NCBI RefSeq assembly: GCF_000004195.4
Contig: NC_030684.2
Coordinates: forward strand, 104,795,929-104,859,928
Direction: 5' to 3'
Origin: Xenopus tropicalis
Lineage: Eukaryota > Chordata > Amphibia > Anura > Pipidae
Length of the DNA: 64,000 nucleotides
Position numbers and translations under genes: made by a program. Every line of letters starts with the position of its first letter. Within the stretch, counting starts at the first letter, position 1. Under the pieces are notes generated by a model. It was given only the letters and a program-made list of their open reading frames with translations, ran no database searches and was not told the origin of the DNA. Below are positions 23,529-35,244 of the stretch, piece by piece.

Positions 23529-25196
23529 ACAGCTTACCTGTGGGCAAGGAATGGGCTGTGTCTATCTTGTTGTCTTTCATAGCCAGAGAGCCCAATCAAT
23601 GTAAATTGTTCCCTACAGTTTTTTTAACACTGTCTGTATAGACTTAATACTAGCACATACCCTAAAATAGCACCTAATTGTTTTCTAACAAATTATTTTT
23701 TGCCCACTTGCTGAATGTCATGAATTTCTCTGCATCAAAACACACACATATATATGTGTATATAAATATATGCATTGCTGGGCATGATCTAAACTATTTG
23801 GGTCCAGTTGAAAACTTAGAGAATCTGTAATATGATTTACCTGTTGTCCCACAGATTCTGCTGTTTTCAGTGTACTTGTGTATCCTGCACTGTCATTCCT
23901 GACTAGCTGAGTGCCAAGCTCTCTATAGCAAGTCTTGTCAAGACAGAGCACATTGCAATTTTTCCTGGCATTCACATCCAGAGCATTACCATCATGTGTA
24001 TACTGGTTATCTTGGCATCCAGACTATGATGGTGAGGCATCACAGGTAGCGAAGGCAGGTAACAAATGTAAAAGGACCCAAGGCATTCCCTTTTTTATAC
24101 ATTGTCTGACCTTATGACTGGCACTGCTTTTTCAAGCTACGCAAAACCAAAATACATACTAATCATATGTATGGTGACTGGGATGGGGACCAGAAATAAG
24201 GTTTTTATGATTTCTATGTATTCCAGAAGTACAGTAACTTCATCTCACCCAACCTGAGGGCAGGTTATTCATTTGATCTCTATAGTTATGTTATTTTAAA
24301 GTCAGTTTAATACAGTGACTCTGTATGTGCCTTTTACTCAATGAAATTGTGTTTTTAGACATACATGTAAATATATTAGTTTTAGAAAGAAAACAATGCT
24401 TTTGTAAATTCAGAAGATGGTAGAACTGAGTATTATTGAGGGCATGCAGTGCAAGAGCGCAGTGCGGGAGCAATGCAAAGCTTAATTCTACCTTTGCTAC
24501 AACACAAGACTGGATTTGACAAGCATCTTTTAAAGGGTTAGGAACTTAAAAGTTCTAGAGTTCTAAAGTCAAAAATAATTTTTGGCTTCTCCACACAAAA
24601 ATAAAAATATGGCCAATTAAAAAATTGCACCGTTTAAGAAATTATATATTTCCTGTTGCCCCCTTTGCTCTTACAGCCATTCATACTAATGTTCTAATGG
24701 CCACTGGCTATGCTGCTTTTAAGTGCTTTTGGTTGGCCTTGAAACAAACAGAAACGTTTATTAGTTACAGACTGCAGTTGTCTTTCAGACAGTAGAGCAG
24801 GACCCGAAAATTCCTCCCGAACAGCACATCCGGCAGCCATTAGAAAACCAGTGCCCAGGCTGTCAGGGCAGAGGGGGTAACAAGACACACTGTAGCCTTT
24901 ATTTCTGTCATGGTGCAAAGTTTTTGAAGCAATTTGGTGATATGTGTATTTTTGTGGGAAAAACCTGAAAATCTTTATTTACTTTTGAACCTTTTTCCAT
25001 ACATACATTATAAGTGAGTTGTTTCCATGGAAAAAAAGTTGGATAAGGAGCTCACAAATAAATCTTTTATATATGTGTTATCTATCTATAATAATATAAG
25101 AATTATATGTTAATTGATTTATCAACCATTCTCTCTAACTCTGTTTCATATCCTTTGGAGTAGTAGTCCACAATATCTTGGAATCCAAACTTAAGA

Positions 25197-25202
25197 AATA
25201 AA
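25197..25202 (+). terminator. candidate ehd4 poly(A) signal
   Basis: AATAAA about 1.67 kb after the stop codon, inside single-copy-looking sequence and followed by GT-rich sequence. One of several candidates. Confidence 0.25.
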
Positions 25203-25641
25203 GCTCTATAGGTTTTAGGATTCTCTGTCCGTATGAAAGGGAACTGCCCTAGCTATAAACATTCACACAAATTATAGTGACCGTTTAATAATCTGATTTG
25301 CAAGTATATTTTTCTTACAATGTTTGAGTTTTATGGTATTTAAATACTCCCTCAGCCTAATATTTGTTTATCTTATGCACACAACTCCAGTCATGCTGTG
25401 AGCTATTTCAAACTGTTAACTTATTATTGACTTGTGTGTAGAAACCACCAACGTGTAACAGGGGAATCCGCTTATTAGACCAGGGAACTCGCCACACAAG
25501 CTCCCTCAGCCAACAATTTTCTGATCACATACTCCTGTATCTAGAACTCACAGCATGATCGAGTTGTTTGTAGCAGTAACAAAAGACTACTATATAACTC
25601 TGTGCTTTCTGTCAGCTAATCCTTTTCTGCAGATGCTACTG

Positions 25642-25647
25642 AATAAA
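25642..25647 (+). terminator. candidate ehd4 poly(A) signal
   Basis: AATAAA about 2.1 kb after the stop codon. It is followed by ATTTGTACTGCATC and TTCTGGTGGTGC, which could serve as a GU-rich downstream element. It lies before the first transposon of the region. Confidence 0.3.
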
Positions 25648-25771
25648 GCAGGATATCTATGAAACTCTCATTTGTACTGCATCATTTCTGGTGGTGCTAA
25701 TGGACAATGCATTCCTGTTCTGTTCCAATAGTAGTGAAGTGGCTGCAGTTGCTTTTTCTGCTATCTCTCTC

Positions 25772-26037
25772 TTTTTTTTTTTTTTTTTTTATAAAAGCAA
25801 AGTTGGTGAATCCATGTCATCTGATTACTCACTTGCCTCTGGAACAGTACTGTGAACCATAGGGTTGAACTCTGCCCATGGCACCAGCTTGGTAGCTGTA
25901 GGAACCATCTGTTCGTAAGACAAATCTGAAGAAAATCTTTCAGAAGTGTTTTTTCCCCCACTAGTGTTGCACTGATTTACATTGCCTTTGTGTTTGTATT
26001 TATTCTCTTTTTCTATTACATACCTGTTATCTAACAA
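25772..26037 (-). other. possible minus-strand retrocopy fragment with poly(A)
   Basis: A run of 19 T at 25772-25790 is a poly(A) tract on the minus strand. Just upstream on that strand a 70-codon frame (26037 down to 25825) ends in YEQMVPTATKLVPWAEF..., with rather protein-like composition. I do not recognise the parent gene, and no target duplication or AATAAA is obvious. It could equally be chance. Confidence 0.25.
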
Positions 26038-26043
26038 TATGAG

Positions 26044-26275
26044 CCTTAAGGGTTAGAACCCACGGAGCGAGTTAGTCACCAGCGATAGATCGCGGGAGAC
26101 TAACCGCACTAAGATGGCTTTCCACCAGCAACAATAGGAGTCACCAATGGAAAGCATCGCTTCGGTTATCCGTCGCGTAAAGTTTCCTCCTGCAGGCAAC
26201 TTCAGAAAATGGAGCAATGCAAAAGTAGAGATCTATCACGGGTGACACAAACGATTCATGGGTTCTTACTCTTAA
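26044..26275. repeat. palindromic MITE (related to 5013-5203)
   Basis: The left AGGGTTAGAACCCACGGAGC and right CATGGGTTCTTACTCTTAA ends are inverted. GATCGCGGGAGACTAACC inside resembles the GCGGGCGACTAATC core of the elements at 410-560 and 5013-5203. Confidence 0.6.
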
Positions 26276-26299
26276 GGGGATGTACACCTTATTTGTTCA

Positions 26300-26740
26300 A
26301 CAAGTCCCTAAAAGAGATACTGACACCAGACATTAAACCTTTTTACATCCATCATAACATTGTGTTTGCATGCTATTTATAATTTTGCCATAAAAGTGTT
26401 TGCTGGAGACTTTACATTACCTATATGAGGGGGCTGCCATATATGTGCAGTGAGAGTGGTGCTTTCTTCTCACTCATTAGCATAGCATGAATTGTATTGG
26501 CTGGCAATATGATATGTGTTATACAAATGGAGCACGTGCAGTACTGGCGCTGTCACCCACTGCTGAAAGTAGAGACAGGGGTTTGTGACTCCCTCCTCCA
26601 CTAGGACAGGGCAGGACCCAACTTCAAGTGACTGCCGAATTCATTTGAAAATTTAAAGAAAAATTAGCGATTTTTGTTAAAAAGTCCCAAATGTTAGCAA
26701 TAATAACAATTACTTTTGTAAATGGTTCATTTAAAACCAT
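26300..26740. repeat. MITE fragment (GATACTGACACC type)
   Basis: It opens with AGAGATACTGACACCAGACA, the complement of the termini at 3450-3541 and 19865-19972. The right boundary is unclear. Confidence 0.45.
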
Positions 26741-27341
26741 GCCCGGTTCTATTTTGTCACTACCATAAATATACATAAATATACATCAATTTTTTTAAAA
26801 GAAAAACCATTTTCTACACTGTACCCACTCCCTAACGTGGTGTATACATTATCTTATCTGGTTTAGAACATTTACAGAAAAGGTTCAAACTAAATATCCC
26901 CCCAAACTGCTGTTTTCAATTAGAATTTATTGCATATAATTACAGGGAATAGTAAAGGGAATATTTCTGTTTACAACACTGAGGGGATACTGAAGTGGCT
27001 GCTGCCATTTGTATTCCCGCGGCTTCACTTACTGGTTCAAAAAGTATTCAAGAATCCTTTGGAAAAATGTTTATATTTAATGAAAATCACAAATGAGTAT
27101 GCTAGGCTTAATGAATATTTTTATTTCTAAAAACACTGTGACATTTTATGAATTAACATTGACGAATGTCCCTCAGTGTGTGTATATATTATGTTTTGTA
27201 CCTGCAAAATATTCCTTTAGAACTAATCTCAACCAAATGCTGTATATAAATGTATGATTCTACTGAATCCAGTTCTTGAATATAATATAAAATGTAGATT
27301 TATTTTTAACATTCATGTTCTTATGACTTGCAATATGATTT

Positions 27342-27347
27342 AATAAA
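27342..27347 (+). terminator. candidate distal ehd4 poly(A) signal
   Basis: AATAAA followed by CCTATTTCATTAACA and a T-rich stretch. This layout looks like a genuine cleavage site, but it implies a 3.8-kb 3' untranslated region containing two transposons. Confidence 0.3.
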
Positions 27348-27419
27348 TAAGCCTATTTCATTAACAGTTCTGACTTTTTAATTGAAAATACGAAACTTGT
27401 ATACTTGTTAGTAGGAAAA

Positions 27420-27830
27420 AATAAGAAAGTTAAACAATTACTGGCCTTGTAGAAATGCAGAAAGCTTTGCCATACCTGAGTAAAGTGGCCTAGAAGCTCT
27501 CTCTGATAGCAGCGGCCATTTTAGCTTGGTCTTGGTAGCTTCCTGCTGCAGTTATAGCCGTTGGAAGCTCAGATCACACATTCCTAAGGGAGGGGGGAGC
27601 AGGAGAAGGGAGAGAGGAAAGAACTGAGTGGACTCAAGCTCCAAACCTGAAGGAGCCCTAAAAGAGAGGAAGTCTGATAATGAAGAACATGTTGCCAAAA
27701 AAGGAGACAAGAAATCCTGTTTTTCTTTTGATAGAGGACTCAGTGCAGCGTTTCTATGAGTGCTTATGGCTGTTTTTACATAGACCTTTCTGATAAAGCT
27801 TACTTAGTTATTACCTTTCCTTCTTCAAGT
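27420..27830. repeat. TTAA-type MITE (T2-like), right end truncated
   Basis: It shares CAGCTTCCTGCTGCAG-like sequence, AAGAAATCCTGTTTTTCTTT, GATAGAGGACTC and GATAAAGCTTACTTAG with the complete copy at 51640-52111. Directly after it (27831-27975) comes an internal piece of family M, so the two are nested or joined. Confidence 0.65.
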
Positions 27831-27975
27831 CTACAAATCATTTAAACATTAAATAGACCTAACAGAATGGTTTTGCCTCCAATACGGATTCATTATATCT
27901 TAATTGGGATCACTTATAGGGTACTGTTTTATTATTACTGAGAAAAAAATGAAATCATTCTTTTATATTTAAAGA
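27831..27975 (+). repeat. MITE family M, internal fragment
   Basis: It contains TCATTTAAACATTAAATAGA, AGGGTACTGTTTTATTATTA and GAGAAAAAAATGAAATCATT. Both family ends are missing. Confidence 0.6.
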
Positions 27976-29131
27976 AAATTGTTTTTTTTTCACTTTGCAC
28001 GCTGTGCCTGGGTTTGCACAAATAGCAGCAGGCCTCAGTGCTCCGTTCCAGAGTGCAGACATCTCTGGTTTGTGCCTGGAATCGAGTGCAGCCTGTGTAG
28101 GACCGTGCTGGATTCGAAATGGCTGTTTGGGAGAGGCACTTAGATGTTCCCAACCCACTCTAAAAAGAGTTTGTTTTGTATTTTTCCATGTAAGATGTTG
28201 TAACTTTTTTTTTTGTTTGCTTTAAACACCAAGATTTGCACCTAGATTTGATGTTTAATAAAATGAAAAGACAATTAAGTACAATATAATGCTTTATATG
28301 CTCCGGACTGAGGGCAACTTGTGGGACTTTCTGTTCCTGTCAATCTGTGACACCCCCTAGGTTATTTTACAACCTGTCAACTGCAACTGCCAGGATTGTT
28401 ATTTATGCAGGTAAATATGAGCTTTTGGGCCTGTAAATATAAATAAATTAACCTGTCTACTGTCTAGTGAGAACCAAATCTGTTATCTAGTATAAATAAA
28501 TCTAAAGCAACTGGACTTGTTAAGTAATCATTTTAGACATTTTACTACTCATCCGAGCAGCTTGTTCAGTTGAAATATGTTGTTTTGGAGATGCAATGTC
28601 TTACTACTAAACAACTGCATTTATTTTCTTAAGCAGGACAAACAAAACAAAGGTATGTAATACAACTAAAGAACATCCCATTCAAGACCATATAGCCAAA
28701 GGCTAAATGATAAAAATAATAAATAGCAAACGTAGTCATTCAGTCCTGAACTAGATATCCAATAAATAGAAAAAAAAATAAAGAACAACTTCATCTGTAT
28801 TAGCTTTAGTTTTGGAGGAAGAGGGGAGACTTGTTATGATAGGTTACACTGCCATATGAAGCACAGTACTATCCAGAGTAAAAGCCCCTTGCATTTTTTC
28901 TCATTTGGTGTCTCAGCTGACACTCATCTGGCTGCAGGTATTAATATGAAAGAGAATTCCAACCATACAGCTTGCCACTGTAAGCCAGTTTTCATCCACT
29001 TGGGGTCACTAAAGGCCTGAACCAAAAGGAGTAGCAATATATGAATGTTACCATACAAGAGCACAGCAAATAATATTTGCCCAATGCAGTGCAGCACAAA
29101 AGACACCAATTAAAACAACAAAATGTCTTGT

Positions 29132-29705
29132 CAGCATGCTCTGATTTCCAACATTACTCTGGTGAGCATGCTCTGATTTCCAACATTACTCTGGTGAGCA
29201 TGCTCTGATTTCCAACATTACTCTGGTGAGCATGCTCTGATTTCCAACATTACTCTGGTGAGCATGCTCTGATTTCCAACATTACTCTGGTGAGCATGCT
29301 CTGATTTCCAACATTACTCTGGTGAGCATGATCTAATTTCCAATACTACTCCACTGAGCATGGTCCGATTTCCAGTGTTACTCCACTGAGCATGGTCCGA
29401 TTTCCAATGTCACTTTGATGTGCATGGACTGATTTGCAATGTTACTCTGCTGAGCATAGACTGATTTCCAACATTACTCTGGTGAGCATGGTCTAATTTC
29501 CAATGCTACTTCAATAAGCATGAACTGATTTCCAATGTTACTCCATTGAGCATGAACTGATTTCCAGTGTTACTCCGCTGAGCACAGACTGATTTCCAGT
29601 GTTACTCCACTGAGCATTCTCTGATCTCCAATGTTACTCTGCTGAGCATGCTCTGATTTCCAATGAATGAGCATGAACTGATTTCTAGTATTACTCTACT
29701 GAGCA
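29132..29705. repeat. 32-bp minisatellite, about 18 units
   Basis: The unit is GAGCATGCTCTGATTTCCAA followed by CATTACTCTGGT. Units 1 to 6 (29132-29323) are nearly identical. The remaining dozen, to about 29705, diverge progressively, although GATTTCCA and GAGCAT remain. There are no unique spacers, so it is not a CRISPR array. Confidence 0.92.
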
Positions 29706-29909
29706 ATCAAATGGTCAAGACAGCTGAAAAATACTGAATATGGCAGCATAGTGCTCAGTTGAAAAGTACAGGTAGTTGCTTTTTTTTTACTTTACTGAAT
29801 TTTTTTTACTGAACCTTGCTTCCAAGGTTACCATGGTGGTGGCTTTACTTGCCCATAAAACAGTTCTCTCTCTCTTTTTCTCTCTCTCTCTCTGCACCCT
29901 GTTATTCAG

Positions 29910-29967
29910 GTACCTTTACCACAGATTGAAGAGTACATGGAGTGCCTATGTGCTTATTGCTATAAAG
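29910..29967 (+). other. possible orphan exon
   Basis: 58 nt bounded by a strong acceptor (CT-repeat tract, then TTATTCAG) and a good donor (AAAG|GTATGT). In frame 1 it reads VPLPQIEEYMECLCAYCYK without a stop. It has no match I recognise and is not part of EHD4. It could be a non-coding exon of a longer sptbn5 or ehd4 transcript, or a chance pseudo-exon. Confidence 0.2.
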
Positions 29968-30679
29968 GTATGTACACCATTGTATTTTAGTTACCATGAA
30001 TAGTCTGGGTGTTGAAATCTGAAATCCAGGAAATGAAATCTGTTCTAGCGGTTCAACCACAACAGTTAAGCATTTTTTTGCCAATGCTGAGAAAGCATTT
30101 ACAGCAAAGTCCTGGCATTCTTTGTGACATGCCATGCATTCATATCCAGGTCCAGATAATTTTGTAAGCTAACTCATTAATGTAAAGATAAGAAAAAGGC
30201 ATGCACTCTAACAAACAGGTCAAGTAAAAAAGAATTTATTTAAACAACATGTCAATAAAGCATCTGCGTTTTGTGCCCTCTTGGCACTTAATAATAGGCA
30301 AATATAGGAATCTATTTAAAGGTTCACCAACCAATAAAAATGAAGAAGAATCAAGAATCTGCTTCCAGAAGTAGAAGCCCATGTATCTAATTTTCCTATT
30401 TACATATTTCTGTATTATTGGCCCATGGGTTTTCACCACTTCCTGCCAGACTTTAATACAATGTTAGCGGTGGATCTTCTTTTTTGGCGTGCAGCAGTGG
30501 ATCCGTGTGGATGTGCTCCAGGAAGCATTGGATCCGCATGGCCCAGAAGTGTTCAGCCCTCGAGACAACATCATTTCTAGAAAAGTCGGGGAGCACGGAC
30601 CTCGTGAACAAGGATGTAGTATGTGCAGGATATCTTTTGTTATAGCACTTTCAAGGAAAGTGAGTCAGAACAGAAATAG

Positions 30680-30970
30680 ATAGAGCAGCTTTTTTGCTCC
30701 AACCAGGAGAGGTAGCTGTGAGTTGCTACTCTTTACCAGGGGCGCCCTAGGCAACCCAGTCGGCCACCTCGCCCCTGCACCTGCGCATTGCACCCCCCCC
30801 CCGTGCGATTTGGCACGCATGCGCAGTTTTCGGGGGGGGGGGGTTACGATTCGAAACGCAATGGAGTACAGACTAGGGGTAGGCAAGAGAGGCTCCTGTC
30901 TGGTGCCCCCCAATCGTTGCGCCCTAGGCAGCTGCCTCTTCTGCCTACCCCCACCCGGCCCTGCTCTTCA
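30680..30970. repeat. GC-rich interspersed element
   Basis: CCAGGGGCGCCCTAGGCAAC (about 30736-30755) is mirrored by GCGCCCTAGGCAGCTGCC (about 30918-30935). A poly-C run (30791-30801) and a poly-G run (30832-30842) flank CACGCATGCGCAGTTTTC. The composition is unlike the surroundings. I remember such sequence as a Xenopus repeat. Confidence 0.55.
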
Positions 30971-31635
30971 CAGTGGTTCATCTTTACTCTGCTTGCTCTG
31001 CATTTAACCTGCCAATCCATCTGCTGTGCATCTGCATTTGTATTATTGCCTATCCCTGTGGATCAAGTGAATAAAACCAGTTCTGTTTGAGTTTGCTGCA
31101 AGCATCCTTTATTTCTTATATTTTTGCACACAGCATAAGTAAGTTGTAGTTCCACTACCTTACCCTTGATCCTTCCACATATCAAAGGCCCATCCTGTGT
31201 GTTAGAGTAAAGTGTACCCCATGCTCTATAGCCATTCTAGCTAGTCATTGTCTGTTTTACAGCCAAAAAAGGGGTTACGTGTAAGGGTTTTGATCTAAAT
31301 AAACCATTTTCATAAAAAAATATTTCTAGGATATAGAAAGATAGATGATAGATAGATACCAATCATTGGGCAAAAGTAAGCACCACCCCAAATCCCCACT
31401 CCAATCAACTGCCTTTCTCTATCCTATAAAAACAGACACCCATCACTCTCCCACCAGCTTCCATGTTTTACACCTTTTATGCTATTAGTCAATATTTGTT
31501 CAGTGTTAAAGCACTATATATATATATACAGGTATATACTGGAACTCTATCCATGAATTCCTCTGTAGGGAACACTCACTCAATCTCTCTAATAAAAAAA
31601 CTCAGATGCTACCTTCTGGAGCACTAGATTATTAT

Positions 31636-32760
31636 GTTGGGTTGAAAAACCCAACTTACTGTTCTTCGACCTCAGCTTATTCTTCCGCTTTTTCTTATTC
31701 TTATTCTTAGCGCCCCCCCCCCCATTTTCTAAACGCTACTCCTCCTACAGTTTTAGGGGTACAACACCCAAACTCTCCAAACTTCTTCGCCCTATAGCGG
31801 GGTCCAGAATCAGATTTCACCTATTTTATTGGTTTGATGCCAGGGTTCCCAAACTTTGCACAGTCAGTCACTAGGTGACTACGTATTCAAGGTTTTTTTA
31901 AAAAAAAATTGGGCAGAGCCGCCAACAGCCAATCAGATTTTACCTATTGACTTTCAATGGGGAAATTTAACCTGCTGCCATTCTCACAGTATTAACATCA
32001 GGGTCCCCAAACTTTTCACAGTTGGTCACTAGGGGACTGCAGTTTTAGTTTTGAAAAAGTGGGCGGAGCCACCAACAGCCAATCATATTTTACCTACAGA
32101 ATTTTATTGGTTTGATGCCACGTTTCCCAAACTTTGCACAGTCAGTCACTGGGTGACTTCGTACTTAAGGTTAGAAAAAGTAGGCAGGGCCACCAAAAGC
32201 CAATCCCTTTTTCCCAAAAACAGCTGCCTTTCTCCCTTGTCAGAGTCCCCAAACTTTGCACAGTTTGTCACTGGGTGACTATGTTCAAGTTTAGAAAAGT
32301 GGGCCGGGCCAACAACAGCCAATCACATTTCACCTATAGACTTCATATGTTTAAATTTAAACTGCTGCCATTCTTTAAATATTAATACTAAGGCCCCCAA
32401 ACTTTGCAGAGCTAGTTACCAGGTAACTGTAAAGAACCCTGAGTTGAAAAAGTGGGTGGGGCCACCAACAGCTAATCAGATTAACTATTGATTTTCAATA
32501 GGGAAATTCAACCTGCTGCCATTTTCACTGTATTAACACCAGGGTCAAAAGGGGACTGCATTTTTAGGTTTTAAAAAGTGGGTGGAGCCACCAACAGCTA
32601 ATGAGACTTCACCTATTGATTGTTTTTGGTTTAAATTTAAAATGCTGCCTTTCTCACACTATTTATGTCAGGGTTTCCAAACTTTCCACAGTCAGTCACT
32701 GGCTGACTACGAATTTAGGGTTAGAAAAAGTGGGCGGAGCCAACAACAGATCATTCAGTG
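31636..32760. repeat. degenerate tandem array with GC-box and CCAAT motifs
   Basis: It opens with the 20-bp hairpin GTTGGGTTGAAAAACCCAAC. About seven diverged units of 120-160 bp follow, each with CCAAACTTTGCACAGTCAGT-like sequence (near 31850, 32008, 32128, 32249, 32396, 32677) and GGGCGGAGCCACCAACAGCC-like sequence followed by AATCA (31911, 32061, 32183, 32301, 32454, 32580, 32732). No coding sequence is recognised. The unit type resembles a Xenopus satellite-like repeat I remember. Confidence 0.8.
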
Positions 32761-32837
32761 ACTTCACTGCGCTTAAGAGCAAATGCCCATACCTTGTGCA
32801 CTCTTACCTTTTAATTTGAGCCTGTATGTTTCCAGAC

Positions 32838-33005
32838 CACTTAGATTGTAAGCTCTATGGGGCAGGGACCTCCTTCCTACTGTGTCTCACACCACATGAT
32901 ACTTAATATCTTTGTATTTATACTTATTTATTGTATTTATTATAACATTTGTCCTCCTTGTGTGTAATTGTGTATATTGTAAGTTTGTACAGCGCTGCAA
33001 TAACT
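32838..33005 (+). repeat. L2-like LINE or SINE 3' tail
   Basis: It contains TTAGATTGTAAGCTCTATGG, GGCAGGGACCTCCTTC and TTGTACAGCGCTGCAATAA in the order typical of L2-type tails. It is the plus-strand counterpart of 2468-2640. Confidence 0.65.
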
Positions 33006-33219
33006 GTAATAGTATTACCTCATGTATAAAATATATAAAATAACTGTAATAGTATTAACTCATATAGTATTCACAAAGTACTTATAATATGCTATGTTTA
33101 ATTACAGAATTGTTTTTTCACTAACCTTTATCCTATCATGCTAAAGAATTACACTTGATTTGAAAAATGAAACCTTTGTATTTAGGTTGTAAATGCCTTT
33201 CCTCAATAACCACATTCAA

Positions 33220-33350
33220 AGGTCACATTGCCTACATCATTTAACTGTTAGAAACACCCATTCAATCACATCGTGCCTGCACTCCCCAAGGAGTAGGTTT
33301 GCCGGGCACAACCCTCCCACACACAGTGCTTGGATATTACAGCAGCCAGG
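33220..33350 (+). promoter_or_regulatory. speculative sptbn5 5' exon or promoter
   Basis: Non-repetitive, relatively GC-rich sequence ending in CAGCAGCCAG|GTGAGG, a good donor site. It lies 6.7 kb upstream of the first coding exon. No TATA box or CpG island is evident. It is listed only as a candidate. Confidence 0.15.
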
Positions 33351-34249
33351 TGAGGATTTCTAACTTCAGTAGATGATGTGTTAGTGAAGCCTGAGATTCA
33401 CTATCTATATGCATAGATATGTGGGTCATGTTTTGCTAATTTTTGAAATTTTAAAAAATAAATGTTTTTTTTTTTTAATTTGTGGTTCCCCCCCCAAATA
33501 TTTTTTTTTTTTTTTTTTTTGCATATTGAAAATATAATTCTAAGCATTTTTCCATTCTATTTTCCATTTCATTGGGTTTACTGTTATTTGTAATTGCTAT
33601 AGAAACAGTCTTTCTATATCTGTTTCTGTTGAAAGTACTCCTGAAAAGTATCAAGTTCTTCTGGTCTGCTAATCTGGCATTTTGCTAAATTGTTTCAGGA
33701 GTCAAAACCAGCAGTGCAGAGAATATAATCAGAGAATATACACAGATACTGCTTTTAGTATCAATAACATTTTGGTAAAACATTTTTTTTGGGCTTTAAT
33801 GTATGTAGAATTGCCCCTAAGTTAGCCATTTATTATTTGTGTGATTTTAGCAGTAACTCTGTAGAACGATTGTGTAGGTTTACAACACAACTTTGACAGT
33901 CATTTGGGTATTTTATTTGTTAACACTGTAGGGCTGATATAGGCATATAGAGTTCATTTAAACGTGCATGAGTGCAGTTTTCAGTAGCTATATGCATACA
34001 TAGATTATATCTATTAAATAGCACAAGAATATTGTGCAGAAATATACAGGAAAGCCTAAAACGATATATCCCAGGTTTTAATGCAAATCAGTGCTCATGC
34101 TTGATGAAGAGTATAGAAGATCCCTAGAAATATGTTTTGTATGTTTAACACATTTAGGGTAAAACCACTGCTATATATGGGTTGTTGAATAATGTCTAAA
34201 GAGCAGGACTTTTTCTAATACAGCCTGGTCTGGTTCCTGTGTATATAAG

Positions 34250-34530
34250 GCAGGGGTCCTCTAATTTTTTAAACAGGGGGCCTGTTCACGGTCTCTCACA
34301 CTGTTTGGGGGCCGTACTATAGTTAGACTTCAAACTACGCCCGCCCCTGCTGTGTCCTCACCCCTGACTACTACCTGTTTGCCTCAGCGAGGTTCTCAGC
34401 CCCAGCGCATCACGTCGCACCACCGCATCACACCTATGCACTAATGACACCAGGGTGAGGATGCAGCGGGGGCCGTGTAAATGATCTTGGGGGCCGTATC
34501 CGGCCCACGGGCCATAGCTGAAGTACCCCT
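34250..34530. repeat. hAT-type MITE
   Basis: The ends GCAGGGGTCCTCTAATTTTT and ATAGCTGAAGTACCCCTGAT enclose GGGGGCCGTACTATAG and GGGGGCCGTATCCGGCCC, a layout typical of Charlie-like hAT elements. Confidence 0.65.
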
Positions 34531-35244
34531 GATATAAGGTATAATGACATGACTAGATGAGGGCTAGTATCTGTGCTGATACATAGGCAGGGCTGGATTG
34601 AACCTTTATTCTGCCCTAGAGCTGCCCACTCCAGCCTGATATAGTGATATAGTTTCCCAAAACCTTCACTTATCACCATGAAAAAAATCAATGTAGTTAT
34701 ATTTTAGTGCCTGTATAGTTTGTTTTGTAGACTATATGTGTGTGTACAAACTGAACACAATAAGGAATCTGACTATGAATGACCAGCGTTTACATTGCTC
34801 ATTTAACCTTATATGTATTTTCCTGCCCCGTCCACTGCAATATCCAGTTTTATGTCTGCAGCGCTACATACATTGATTAAAACACTACAGACTGTGGTTA
34901 TCTATCTATTACAGAATCTTCAAAAAATTGCATCTCCACTGAGACATCTGAGATATCTCAGACTGTTGTTGTATTTAAAGGATCTGTAACACCAAAAATG
35001 TAAATTTTTTGGTAGAATTGGCATTTATTTCTATCTGTAGAGCAGAAACGTTTTGCCTATTTGTTATCAGTGTCACTGTATTTAGCCAGCTTTTATTGGT
35101 TGTTTTAAAGGAAAACTATACCCCCCAAACAATTGAGGTCTCTCTAAAAAAATATTGCATAAAATATGTACAGGCCTGGATTTGTGGCGAGGCTGGACCT
35201 AGGGTGGCACAAACTAAGGGGCACCATGCCACCTAGCCGCACCT

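Larger units (their letters stand above)
23529..27365 (+). other. ehd4: ehd4 3' untranslated region and flank, limits uncertain
   Basis: No coding exon is seen. The sequence is largely non-repetitive to about 26040 and again from about 26800 to 27365, with two MITEs between. Poly(A) signals AATAAA at 25057, 25197, 25642 and 27342 are candidates. The last is followed by a T-rich stretch and is also plausible. Transcript data are needed to choose. Confidence 0.45.

Noticed and set aside
29132..29705. Regularly spaced repeats resembling a CRISPR array
   Set aside because: Contiguous tandem units without unique spacers, in a vertebrate genome.
30665..31090. Frames of 82-100 codons on both strands
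   Set aside because: They cross a GC-rich repeat with poly-C and poly-G runs; composition artefact.
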